NCBI RefSeq assembly: GCF_030504985.1
Contig: NZ_JASERU010000007.1
Location: 124,001 to 188,000 of the forward strand
Length of the DNA stretch: 64,000 bases
Source of the DNA: Fulvimonas sp. R45
GTDB lineage: Bacteria; Pseudomonadota; Gammaproteobacteria; Xanthomonadales; Rhodanobacteraceae
Reading direction: 5' to 3'
Both the position numbers and the translations under genes were made by a program. Below the pieces are notes generated by a model. The model saw only the letters and a program-made list of their open reading frames with translations, ran no database searches and was not told where the DNA came from. Below are positions 1-8,036 of this stretch, one piece after another; position 1 is the stretch's first letter; every line of letters starts with the position of its first letter.

Positions 1-1510
1 CGCCTTCGAGCTGGCGATCGAGCACGGCCACCCCGGTGCGGTGATGTGCTCGTACAACAAGGTCAACGGCGACTGGGCCTGCGAGAACGATGTCCTGCTC
101 AACCGGGTGCTGAAGGGCGACTGGAAATACCCGGGCTTCGTGATGTCCGACTGGGGCGCGGTGCACAGCGCGGCCAAGGCGGCCAATGCCGGCCTGGACC
201 AGGAATCGGCCGGCGACGCGTTCGACGCCCAGGTGTACTTCGACGCGCCGCTGAAGGCCGCGCTGGCCAGCGGCGAGGTGAAGCAGGCGCGGCTGGACGA
301 CATGGTCCACCGCATCCTGCGCAGCATGTTCGCCGCCGGGCTGTTCGACCATCCCGCCGCCAAGGCGCCGATCGACGTGGCGGCCAGCATGGCGGTGGCG
401 CGGCGCGCGGAGGAAGCCGGCGCGGTGCTGTTGCGCAACCAGCACGACCTGCTGCCGCTGGCGCGGCCGGCGTCGATCGCGGTGATCGGCGCGCACGCGG
501 ACAAGGGCGTGCTGGCCGGCGGCGGTTCCTCGCTGGTGCTGCCGCGCGGCGGCAATGCGGTGCCGGGGCTGAAGCCGACAAGCTGGCCCGGCCCCGTGGT
601 GTACGACCCGTCCGCGCCGCTGGCGGCGATCCGCGCGCTGGCCGGCAAGGCGCGGGTGGATTTCGCCTCCGGCGACGACGTGGCCGCGGCCGCCGCGCTG
701 GCGGCGAAGGCGCAGGTGGCGGTGGTGTTCGCGCGGCAATGGGCGGCCGAGTCGGTGGACGCCGCCGACCTCGCGCTGCCCGACCGCCAGGACGCGCTGG
801 TCGAGGCGGTGGCCAAGGCCAACCCGCACACGGTGGTGGTGCTGGAGACCAACAGCCCGGTGGCGATGCCGTGGCTGGACCGGGTGGACGCGGTGCTGGC
901 GGCCTGGTACCCGGGCAGCGCGGGCGGCGAGGCGATCGCCGACCTGCTGTTCGGCAAGGTCGATCCTTCCGGCCGCCTGCCGATCACCTGGCCGCGCGAC
1001 CGGGCGCAGCTGCCGCGCCCGGTACTGGAAGGCGCCGGCGCTCCCGCGGGCGCGCCGCCGCCGGCGTCGGTGGATTACGGCATCGAGGGCGCCGACGTGG
1101 GCTACCGCTGGTTCCAGCGCCAGGGGCTGCAGCCGCTGTTCCCGTTCGGCTACGGGCTGAGCTACACGCGCTTCGAGCAGGGCGCGGCGAAGGTGGCCCT
1201 GCACGACGGCCTGCCGCAGGTGAGCGTGGCGGTGCGCAACGTCGGCAAGCGCGCCGGCGCCGACGTGGTGCAGGTGTATGCGCAGGTGCCTGGTTCGACC
1301 GTGCGCCGGCTGGCCGGCTTCGCCAAGGTGGCGCTGGAACCGGGCGAATCGCGCACGGTGCAGGTGGCGCTGGAGCCGCGCCTGCTGTCCGACTTCGACG
1401 TCGCGAAGCAGCGCTGGGTGCTGCATGGCGGCGACTACGCGCTGTACGTCGGCAGGTCGGCGACCGACCTGGCGGCGCCGGTGCACGTGCGGCTGCCCGC
1501 GCGCGACTGA
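1..1510 (+). CDS. Glycoside hydrolase family 3 beta-glucosidase-type enzyme, 5' end cut by window
   Basis: The reading frame is open from the left edge of the window, so the start codon and most of the N-terminal TIM barrel are missing. The first visible residues include the MCSYNKVNG block, followed by VMSDWG at about 143-157. The Asp of SDW is the catalytic nucleophile position of GH3 enzymes. The alpha/beta sandwich domain that usually carries the acid/base residue follows, and the last ~120 residues, beginning near FPFGYGLSYT, are the fibronectin III-like C-terminal domain. The likely role is exo-hydrolysis of beta-glucosides or beta-xylosides, probably periplasmic. Substrate cannot be told from this part. 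The gene meets a small minus-strand gene tail to tail. Confidence 0.92.
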   Translation, partial: AFELAIEHGHPGAVMCSYNKVNGDWACENDVLLNRVLKGDWKYPGFVMSDWGAVHSAAKAANAGLDQESAGDAFDAQVYFDAPLKAALASGEVKQARLDDMVHRILRSMFAAGLFDHPAAKAPIDVAASMAVARRAEEAGAVLLRNQHDLLPLARPASIAVIGAHADKGVLAGGGSSLVLPRGGNAVPGLKPTSWPGPVVYDPSAPLAAIRALAGKARVDFASGDDVAAAAALAAKAQVAVVFARQWAAESVDAADLALPDRQDALVEAVAKANPHTVVVLETNSPVAMPWLDRVDAVLAAWYPGSAGGEAIADLLFGKVDPSGRLPITWPRDRAQLPRPVLEGAGAPAGAPPPASVDYGIEGADVGYRWFQRQGLQPLFPFGYGLSYTRFEQGAAKVALHDGLPQVSVAVRNVGKRAGADVVQVYAQVPGSTVRRLAGFAKVALEPGESRTVQVALEPRLLSDFDVAKQRWVLHGGDYALYVGRSATDLAAPVHVRLPARD

Positions 1511-1535
1511 CGCGATCACGCGAAGATCGCGTCAG
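1507..1535. terminator. Inverted repeat shared by two convergent stop codons
   Basis: CTGACGCGATC at 1507-1517 and GATCGCGTCAG at 1525-1535 form a perfect 11-bp stem with a 7-nt loop. The left arm contains the TGA of the GH3 gene and the right arm contains the TGA of the minus-strand gene. There is no T-tract on either side, so function as a bidirectional terminator is inferred from position and symmetry only. Confidence 0.5.
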
Positions 1536-1735
1536 CCGCAGGCCTGCGGATCGGTCGGCAGCCGCAGCGCTCCGGCCAGCCGGGCGGGCCAGCGGGCCGG
1601 CGCCGGGGCGGCGGGCGCGGACGGCCGCTTGCGGCCGGGCTTCGGCGTGGGGTCGAGGCGCGCCAGGCGCCGGGCCAGCGCCGGGTCGTGGATGTGGCCG
1701 TGCAGGAACAGCAGATCGGTCCAGAGCGAGCTCAT
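1532..1735 (-). CDS. Small hypothetical protein (67 aa)
   Basis: The likely start is the ATG at 1735, giving a protein beginning MSSLWTDLLFLHGHIHDP. An in-frame ATG at 1837 would add 34 residues, but it overlaps the promoter region of the divergent lysR gene and looks less natural. The N-terminal half has a HGHIHDP segment followed by basic, Pro/Ala-rich sequence; there is no signal peptide or membrane segment. I do not recognise the family. Its divergent position next to a LysR gene is a common arrangement for a LysR target, but that is an inference. Confidence 0.5.
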   Translation of the reverse strand: MSSLWTDLLFLHGHIHDPALARRLARLDPTPKPGRKRPSAPAAPAPARWPARLAGALRLPTDPQACG

Positions 1736-1842
1736 GGCGGGGAGATCCGTGGGCTTGGGGGGTGTGGGGACGCTCAAGCTACCGCCGGCCCATGTCCCCA
1801 AAAAGCGATATATTTGCAAGCCAGTCTTGAGGGGCATTCAAG

Positions 1843-2796
1843 GTGAGCCGCATCCCGCTGGGCCTGTTGCAGCAGTTCGTGCTGGTCGCCCGGCAGGGCA
1901 ACCTGTCGCGCGCGGCGGAGCAGGCCAACCTCACCGTCAGCGCGCTCAGCCATCAGATGCGCCAGCTGGAGGAACGGCTGGAGCGGCGCCTGTTCGAGCG
2001 CGGCCCGCGCGGGGTGACGCTGACCACCGAAGGCTGCGGCCTGCTGGAAGCGGTGGGCGCGCATTTCGACGGCATCGAGCATGCGCTGTCGCGTTACCGC
2101 AAGCGCAGCCACGGCGCGCTCACGCTCAGCGCCAGCCCGGGCATCATGTCGAGCTGGCTGGTGCCGCGGTTGCCCGGCCTGGTGGCGACGCATCCGGAGC
2201 TGGAGCTGAACCTGCAGACCACCTCGACGCTGGTGCGCTTCGACCGCGAGCCGGTGGACTGCGCGTTGCGCTACGGCCGCGGCCAATGGGAAGGCCTGCA
2301 CTGCGAGCACCTGTTCGGCGAATGGATCGCGCCGGTGGCCGCGCCGTCGCTGGTGGCGCGCATGGGCGATGCCGACCCGCACGAGCTCGCGCGCTGGCCG
2401 CTGCTGGGCGACCCCAACCCCGCCAGCCGCTGGCACGACTGGTTCGAGCGCTTCGGCGGCGAGCCGCCGAGGCGCTACGTGGCGCACTTCGACAGTTTCG
2501 AGGCGCAGCGCCACGCGGCGCTGGAAGGCCTGGGCGTGGCGCTGGGCCGGATGGTCACCTCGAAGTCGCTGATCGACGCGGGCCGGCTGGTGGTGCTGGG
2601 CGAGCGCTACCTGCGCGTGGCGGATGCGTACTGGCTGGTGTATCCGTCGCGCTCGCAGGGACACCTGGGGCTGCAGGCATTCCGCACTTGGCTGCTGGCC
2701 GAGGCGCAGGTCTACCGCGGCCAGATGTCCGCCTGGGAACCGGACGCGCATCCGCCCGCCGCGCGGCACGCGCCGGACGCGGCGCGCATTGCGTAG
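1843..2796 (+). CDS. LysR-family transcriptional regulator
   Basis: This 317-aa protein starts with GTG. Residues ~4-63 are a typical LysR winged helix-turn-helix (LLQQFVLVARQGNLSRAAEQ, then a recognition helix with SALSHQMRQLEERL and the wing LFERGPRGVTLT). Residues ~88-295 are the periplasmic-binding-like effector domain of the GcvA/AmpR subgroup, with the early SASPGIMSSWLVPRLP segment. It should act as a cytoplasmic activator or repressor. The AT-rich patch AAAAAGCGATATATTTGC at about 1799-1816 lies just upstream, between it and the divergent small gene, and is a candidate control region. The effector is unknown. Confidence 0.9.
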   Translation: MSRIPLGLLQQFVLVARQGNLSRAAEQANLTVSALSHQMRQLEERLERRLFERGPRGVTLTTEGCGLLEAVGAHFDGIEHALSRYRKRSHGALTLSASPGIMSSWLVPRLPGLVATHPELELNLQTTSTLVRFDREPVDCALRYGRGQWEGLHCEHLFGEWIAPVAAPSLVARMGDADPHELARWPLLGDPNPASRWHDWFERFGGEPPRRYVAHFDSFEAQRHAALEGLGVALGRMVTSKSLIDAGRLVVLGERYLRVADAYWLVYPSRSQGHLGLQAFRTWLLAEAQVYRGQMSAWEPDAHPPAARHAPDAARIA

Positions 2797-2806
2797 AATG
2801 GGCGCC

Positions 2807-2824
2807 GCCGGCGCACGCGCCGGC
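2807..2824. repeat. Short palindromic hairpin between lysR and the NYN gene
   Basis: GCCGGCGC and GCGCCGGC are perfect inverted copies separated by AC. The hairpin lies 10 bp after the lysR stop and has no T-tract. It may act as a transcript end or stabiliser for lysR; no stronger claim is possible. Confidence 0.4.
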
Positions 2825-2868
2825 ACCATCCCGTTGTCGTATCCAATGCTTTTCCATAAGGATCCCCT

Positions 2869-3531
2869 ATGCAACGCACCGCCATCCTCGTCGACGGCGC
2901 CTTTTTCCTCGCCCGCTACCGCAAGGTGTGGAGCGACCGCGACGCCAACGACGCCCGCACCGTGGCCAAGACCGTGTTCGGCATGGCGCTGGAGCACCTG
3001 AAGGCGCTGGACCGCCCGCGCGAATCCCTGTACCGCATCTTCTTCTACGACTGCCCGCCGCTGGACAAACGCTTCGTGCGCCCGATCAGCGGCGACAGCG
3101 TCGACTTCGGCCGCACCGCCGCCGCCGAGTTCCGCCGCGACCTGCACGACCAGCTGCGCCGCCAGCGCAAGATGGCGCTGCGCCTGGGCCGGCTGGCCGA
3201 ACGCGGCGAGTGGAAGCTGAAGTACAACGCGCTGCAGCAGCTGCGCGACGGCGACCTGCATTCGGACGACCTGGGCGACGAGCACTTCGAACCGGACATG
3301 CGCCAGACCCAGGTCGACATGAAGATCGGCATCGACATCGCCGCGCTCACCTACAAGAAGCTGGTCGACCAGATCATCCTGGTGGCCGGCGACGCCGACT
3401 TCATCCCGGCCGCCAAGCTGGCCCGCTACGAGGGCATCGACTTTATCCTCGATCCGATGTGGCAGGGCATCGCGCCCGACCTGCACGAACACATCGACGG
3501 CCTGCAGTCGGTGTGCCCGCGTCCGTTCTAG
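2869..3531 (+). CDS. NYN-domain (LabA/DUF88-type PIN-like) protein
   Basis: This 220-aa soluble protein begins MQRTAILVDGAFFLARYRK and ends its core with ILVAGDADFIPAAKLARYEG. The first Asp (D9) and the pair D175/D177 are the acidic metal-site residues that define NYN domains, which resemble PIN nucleases. Family members are predicted Mg-dependent ribonucleases; activity here is inferred. AAGGA lies at the right distance upstream of the ATG. The gene stands alone, separated by a hairpin from lysR and by ~70 bp from the next gene. Confidence 0.85.
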   Translation: MQRTAILVDGAFFLARYRKVWSDRDANDARTVAKTVFGMALEHLKALDRPRESLYRIFFYDCPPLDKRFVRPISGDSVDFGRTAAAEFRRDLHDQLRRQRKMALRLGRLAERGEWKLKYNALQQLRDGDLHSDDLGDEHFEPDMRQTQVDMKIGIDIAALTYKKLVDQIILVAGDADFIPAAKLARYEGIDFILDPMWQGIAPDLHEHIDGLQSVCPRPF

Positions 3532-3604
3532 ACTCTGTCCGTCCACCCTTTCTGCACGCACCGGCCGCCATCCTGTGGCGGCTGTCCAGGCGAAGGAGCC
3601 TGCC

Positions 3605-4486
3605 ATGAATAGCCTGTCCGTCGCCGGTTGTTGCCTTGCGCTGCTGCTCGCCGGCGGCGTGGCGCACGCGCAGCAGGACCAGCCCGAGGGCGAACTGGTG
3701 CCGCCCACCAGCGCCAGCGATTTCACCGCCAGCCAGCTCGACGCGGTGCTGGCCGGCAGCTGGCGCCCCGCCGCGGACCGCGCCCGCGACGCGTACCGCC
3801 ATCCCAAGGCCACGCTGCAGTTCTTCGGCATCCGGCCCGACCAGACGGTGGTGGAGATCAATCCGGCCGGCGGCTGGTACAGCGAGATCCTGGCGCCGCT
3901 GCTGCGCGACAACGGCAACTACATCGCCGCCGAGCCGGCGCCGTCCGGCGGCGAGGCGCAGCGCAATGATGCCGCGCTGCGGGCGAAGTTCGCCGCCGAC
4001 CCGGCGGTGTACGGCAAGGCCACCATCGTCCAGTACGACCCGAAGGCGCCGGTGTTCGGCCCGCCCGGCTCGGCCGACGCGGTGCTGACCTTCCGCAACG
4101 TGCACAACTGGGTGGAGGCGGGCACCGCGCCGGCGATGTTCAAGGCCTTCTTCGACGTGCTGCGGCCCGGCGGCGTGCTGGGCGTGACCGACCACCGCGC
4201 CGCCGCCGGCGCCACGCTGGCGGCGGTGAAGGACAGCGGCTACCTGCCGGTGGCCTACGTGGAGAAGCTGGCCACCGACGCCGGCTTCGAGCTGGACGGC
4301 AGCAGCGAGATCAACGCCAACCCGAAGGACGGCCACGACCACCCCAAGGGCGTGTGGACGCTGCCGCCCACGCTGGCGCTGGGCCAGCAGGACCGCGCGA
4401 AGTACCTCGCCATCGGCGAGTCCGACCGCATGACGCTGCGCTTCGTGAAGCCCGGGGCGCCCGCGCCGGCGGCCTCCGCACCCTGA
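3605..4486 (+). CDS. Secreted SAM-methyltransferase-like protein
   Basis: The ATG at 3605 has GAAGGAG about 5-10 bp upstream, which favours it over an earlier in-frame start at 3575. The 293-aa product opens with a signal peptide (hydrophobic core LALLLAGG, cleavage likely after AHA at ~22). The rest matches the predicted class I methyltransferase fold found in exported proteins of this lineage: [20 protein letters not shown] near residues 77-95 stands in for motif I, with later blocks [13 protein letters not shown] and [13 protein letters not shown]. The glycine-rich loop is atypical and SAM is not expected in the periplasm, so enzymatic function is uncertain. Confidence 0.75.
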   Translation: MNSLSVAGCCLALLLAGGVAHAQQDQPEGELVPPTSASDFTASQLDAVLAGSWRPAADRARDAYRHPKATLQFFGIRPDQTVVEINPAGGWYSEILAPLLRDNGNYIAAEPAPSGGEAQRNDAALRAKFAADPAVYGKATIVQYDPKAPVFGPPGSADAVLTFRNVHNWVEAGTAPAMFKAFFDVLRPGGVLGVTDHRAAAGATLAAVKDSGYLPVAYVEKLATDAGFELDGSSEINANPKDGHDHPKGVWTLPPTLALGQQDRAKYLAIGESDRMTLRFVKPGAPAPAASAP

Positions 4487-4502
4487 GTTCCGCCTTCGCC
4501 GC

Positions 4503-5039
4503 ATGCTGATCGCGCTGAACAAGCCGTACGGTGTGCTGTGCCAGTTCACCGGCGACGACGGCCGTCCCACCCTGGCCGACTATGTGGCGCAGAAGGACGT
4601 CTATCCGGCCGGACGGCTGGACCACGACAGCGAAGGCCTGCTGCTGCTCACCGACGACGGCCGCCTTGCGCATCGCCTCACCGATCCGCGCCACAAGCAG
4701 CCCAAGACCTACCTGGTGCAGGTGGACGGCGCCGTCACCGACGCGGCCGTGGCCGCGCTGCGCCGCGGCGTGCTGCTGAAGGACGGTCCCACGCTGCCCG
4801 CCAGCGCCGAACACGCCGCCGAGCCGGACTGGCTGTGGCCGCGCGATCCGCCGGTGCGCTACCGCAAGTCCATCCCCACCAGCTGGCTGTCGATCACCCT
4901 GCGCGAGGGCCGCAACCGCCAGGTGCGGCGGATGACGGCCGCGGTGGGCTTTCCCACCCTGCGGCTGGTCCGCGTGCGGATCGGGCCGTACGTGCTGGAC
5001 GGGCTGGCGCCGGGCCAGACGCGCGTGCTGGCCGATTGA
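4503..5039 (+). CDS. rluE: 23S rRNA pseudouridine synthase RluE
   Basis: This 178-aa protein belongs to the RsuA/RluB/E/F family and lacks the N-terminal S4 domain, as RluE does. It opens [16 protein letters not shown] and has the catalytic loop [17 protein letters not shown], where D40 is the nucleophilic Asp. The later [13 protein letters not shown] and [11 protein letters not shown] blocks are also characteristic. Known RluE isomerises U2457 of E. coli 23S rRNA. It starts 16 bp after the methyltransferase-like gene and ends tail to tail with tatD. Confidence 0.93.
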   Translation: MLIALNKPYGVLCQFTGDDGRPTLADYVAQKDVYPAGRLDHDSEGLLLLTDDGRLAHRLTDPRHKQPKTYLVQVDGAVTDAAVAALRRGVLLKDGPTLPASAEHAAEPDWLWPRDPPVRYRKSIPTSWLSITLREGRNRQVRRMTAAVGFPTLRLVRVRIGPYVLDGLAPGQTRVLAD

Positions 5040-5063
5040 GCTTCCCGCCGGTCGGCGCGCCGC

Positions 5064-5852
5064 CTAGGCCAGCCCGAAGAACGCTTCGGCCGCCGCCGTG
5101 CTGGCCGCGGCGGTGATCTCGGCCGGCTCGCCGCGGTCGCGCGCGATCTCCTCGCAGATGTGCCTGAGGTACATCGGCTCGTTGCGCCGGTGGCTGGGCT
5201 GCGGGCGCACGGTGCGCGGCAGCAGGTAGGGCGCGTCGGTCTCGATCAGCAGGCGGTGGGCGGGGATCTCGCGCACGAACTCGCGCAGGTGGGTGCCGCG
5301 GCGCTCGTCGCAGATCCAGCCGGTGATGCCGATGTGGCAGTCCAGCGCCAGGTAGTCGTGCAGCGCCTCGCGGGTGTCGGTGAAGCAGTGCACCACCGCC
5401 GCGGGCACGCGGTCGCGGTAGCGTCGGAGCAGGGCGAGGAAGTCCGCGTGCGCGTCGCGCTGGTGCAGGAACAGCGGCTTGCCCAGTTCCGCGGCGATCG
5501 CCAGCTGGCGTTCGAATGCCTCCAGCTGCGCCTCGCGCGGCGAGTAGTTGCGGTGGTAGTCCAGCCCGGTCTCGCCGACCGCGCGCACCGCGGGCAGGCG
5601 CACCAGCTCGCGCAGACGCGCGTCGGTGGCCTCGTCGTAGTCCACCGCGTGGTGCGGATGCACGCCGGCGGTGGCCCACAGCACGCCGGGGTGGGCACGC
5701 GCCAGCGCCAGCGCCGCCTCGCTGCCCTCGCGCGAGGCGCCGGTGACGACCATTCGCGTCACGCCCGAGTTCCGCGCCCGGGTCAACACGTCGTCGAAAT
5801 CGTGACGGAAGGACTCGTGGGTGAGGTTGGCGCCGATGTCGACGAGCTGCAT
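5064..5852 (-). CDS. tatD: TatD-family metal-dependent deoxyribonuclease
   Basis: The 262-aa product starts MQLVDIGANLTHESF, the normal start of TatD proteins; an upstream in-frame ATG at 5876 would add eight residues without a better ribosome site. Metal ligands of the TIM-barrel hydrolase fold are visible: VGETGLDYH, FLHQRDAH, VVHCFTD and IETDAPYLLP. TatD enzymes have 3'-5' exonuclease/DNase activity linked to DNA repair and are not part of the Tat translocon. It is divergent from the T2SS operon, with ~200 bp between them. Confidence 0.93.
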   Translation of the reverse strand: MQLVDIGANLTHESFRHDFDDVLTRARNSGVTRMVVTGASREGSEAALALARAHPGVLWATAGVHPHHAVDYDEATDARLRELVRLPAVRAVGETGLDYHRNYSPREAQLEAFERQLAIAAELGKPLFLHQRDAHADFLALLRRYRDRVPAAVVHCFTDTREALHDYLALDCHIGITGWICDERRGTHLREFVREIPAHRLLIETDAPYLLPRTVRPQPSHRRNEPMYLRHICEEIARDRGEPAEITAAASTAAAEAFFGLA

Positions 5853-6050
5853 GGGGAACCCGATGAAAAACGCCATTGTCCCAGACTGGGGCAGGGCGGC
5901 AAGCCGGCTGCCCGGCGCAGTCCGGGATGCGGCGCTCGCCAGCCGCTTCGCCATTGTGCTACCTATGCGGATTCGCCCGGCCGTGCGTGGGGAACAGGGC
6001 CGGGAAAGCGTTTTACTACGAATCGGTGTCATCACGAGCGGGGTGGGCAT

Positions 6051-7784
6051 ATGTCGGCAGTCGTGCAGCCGGCGCGGGACGGGGAAGCCACGGTCGTCGA
6101 CGACCGCGAGGCGGCGGTGTGCGCGCTGCTGGTGGCGCGCGGGCGCCTGAAGGACAACGACCTGGCCCGGGCCCGGCGGCTGCACGAGGAATCGCCCGAC
6201 GGTACGCTCACCGCGCTGCTGGCGCGGCTGGGCCTGGTCTCCGAGCGCGACCTGGCCGAGGCCTGGGCGGAGCTGCTGGACGCGCCGCTGTTGGTGGCGA
6301 AGGAGGCGCCCGAGCTGCCGCCGGCCGAACTGGACGTCTCCGTGCGCTTTCTCAAGCAGCAGCACGTGGTGCCGCTGCGCGAGGGCGACGACGGCCTGGC
6401 GCTGGCGGTGGCCGACCCCGCCGACCCGTACCCGCTGCAGGCGGTGGCGCTGGCCGCCGGCAAGCCGGTGGCGCTGCGCGTGGGCCTGCGCTCGGAGATC
6501 GACGACCTGATCGAGCGCTACTACGGCTCCGGCCGCTCCGCCATGGGCACCATCGTGGAGAACCTCGACGGCAGCGCGGCGGAAGAGGACGACGTCGAGC
6601 ACCTGCGCGACCTCGCCTCCGAGGCGCCGGTGATCCGCCTGGTCAACCTGATCCTGCAGCGCGCGGTGGAGCAGCGTGCCTCCGACGTGCACATCGAGCC
6701 GTTCGAGAACCGGCTGAAGGTGCGCTACCGCATCGACGGCGTGCTGCACGAGGTGGAGGCGCCGCCGGCGTCGAGCACCGCGGCGGTGATCTCGCGCGTG
6801 AAGATCATGGCCAAGCTCAACATCGCCGAGCGCCGCCTGCCGCAGGACGGCCGCATCCAGCTGCGCGTGCAGGGCAAGGAACTGGACCTGCGCGTGTCCA
6901 CCGTGCCGACCAGCTTCGGCGAGTCGGTGGTGATGCGCATCCTCGACCGCGAATCGGTGGTGTTCGACTTCGCCTCGCTGGGCTTCACCGACGCCTTCGA
7001 GCAGCGCTTCACCGGCGTGCTGGAGCGCCCCAACGGCATCCTGCTGGTGACCGGCCCGACCGGCTCGGGCAAGACCACCACGCTGTACACCGCGCTGTCG
7101 CGGATCAACACGCCGGACGTGAAGATCATCACCGTCGAGGACCCGGTCGAATACCAGCTCGAGGGCATCAACCAGATCCAGGTGAAGCCGCAGATCGGGC
7201 TGGACTTCGCCAACGCGCTGCGCTCGATCATGCGCCAGGACCCGGACGTGATCATGATCGGCGAGATGCGCGACCTGGAGACCTGCCGCATCGCGATCCA
7301 GTCCGCGCTCACCGGCCACCTGGTGCTGTCCACCCTGCACACCAACAGCGCGGCCGGCGGCATCACGCGCCTGCTCGACATGGGCGTGGAGGACTACCTG
7401 CTCGGCTCCACCGTCAACGGCATCCTGGCGCAGCGGCTGGTGCGCCGGCTCGACCCGGAGACGGCGGTTCCGTACGAGCCCTCGCCCGAGGTGGTCGCCG
7501 AGTTCGAGCTGGAGAAATACACCGACCAGCGCCCGATCCGCCTGTGGAAGCCCGGCAGCAGCGCCGCCAACCCCACCGGCTACCGCGGCCGCCGCGCGAT
7601 CATGGAATTCCTGGTGCTGAGCGACCCGCTGCGCCGCCTGGTGATGCAGAAGGCCGACGCCGGCGAGATCGAGAAGCAGGCGCGCGCCGAGGGCATGCGC
7701 ACCATGTACGAGGACGGCATCGCCAAGGCGGTGGCGGGCGTGACCACCCTCGAGGAGGTGCTGCGTGTCACGCAGGAGGGCTGA
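6051..7784 (+). CDS. gspE: Type II secretion ATPase GspE (XpsE-like)
   Basis: This 577-aa cytoplasmic ATPase drives pseudopilus assembly. Residues ~1-160 are the N-terminal T2SSE domains that contact GspL and the rest is the ATPase core. Walker A is GPTGSGKTTT near residue 335, the Asp box is ITVEDPVEYQ, Walker B DPDVIMIGEMRD and the His box LSTLHTNSAAGGITRL. The stretch after ILAQRLVRRL, where most GspE proteins carry two CxxC pairs, contains no cysteine at all (see findings). ATG at 6051 follows a G-rich ribosome site. It is the first gene of an 11-gene operon that lacks gspO, so prepilin peptidase must be encoded elsewhere. Confidence 0.97.
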   Translation: MSAVVQPARDGEATVVDDREAAVCALLVARGRLKDNDLARARRLHEESPDGTLTALLARLGLVSERDLAEAWAELLDAPLLVAKEAPELPPAELDVSVRFLKQQHVVPLREGDDGLALAVADPADPYPLQAVALAAGKPVALRVGLRSEIDDLIERYYGSGRSAMGTIVENLDGSAAEEDDVEHLRDLASEAPVIRLVNLILQRAVEQRASDVHIEPFENRLKVRYRIDGVLHEVEAPPASSTAAVISRVKIMAKLNIAERRLPQDGRIQLRVQGKELDLRVSTVPTSFGESVVMRILDRESVVFDFASLGFTDAFEQRFTGVLERPNGILLVTGPTGSGKTTTLYTALSRINTPDVKIITVEDPVEYQLEGINQIQVKPQIGLDFANALRSIMRQDPDVIMIGEMRDLETCRIAIQSALTGHLVLSTLHTNSAAGGITRLLDMGVEDYLLGSTVNGILAQRLVRRLDPETAVPYEPSPEVVAEFELEKYTDQRPIRLWKPGSSAANPTGYRGRRAIMEFLVLSDPLRRLVMQKADAGEIEKQARAEGMRTMYEDGIAKAVAGVTTLEEVLRVTQEG

Positions 7785-7796
7785 CGCAACTTCCGG

Positions 7797-7975
7797 TACT
7801 TCTCCCTCTCCCCTTGGGGGAGCGCGCCGGCCCATGACGCCCTCTCCCCTTTGGGGAGAGGGCCGGGGTGAGGGGCGGGTGCTTGCGGTGGCGCATGTCC
7901 GGAGCGCGCTTCGAAGCGGGCTCGTGGCGAGGTTGGCCCCTCACCCCAACCCTCTCCCCGGGGGGGAGAGGGGGC
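7797..7975. repeat. REP/REPIN-like palindromic element between gspE and gspF
   Basis: A REP-like hairpin CCCTCTCCCC-ttt-GGGGAGAGGG begins at 7840 and is followed by CCGGGGTGAGGGG. About 75 bp later the same module appears inverted: CCCCTCACCCC, then CCTCTCCCC-gggg-GGGAGAGG at about 7937-7972. A shorter copy (CTCCCTCTCCCCttggggGAG) sits at 7803-7821. Two inverted REPs flanking a spacer is the REPIN arrangement. It fills the only large gap in the T2SS operon and could fold in the mRNA between gspE and gspF. A related element lies inside hrpB. Confidence 0.8.
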
Positions 7976-8036
7976 CAGCGTGCCGTGCGGGTTCGCATGT
8001 ATTTGAGCTGGCCGGAACCTGGGAGTACTGGGTCCC

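Noticed and set aside
5064-7835. Fusion of TatD with a large upstream domain on the minus strand
   Set aside because: The apparent N-terminal extension is antisense to gspE. TatD proteins start at MQLVDIG-type sequence, at 5852.
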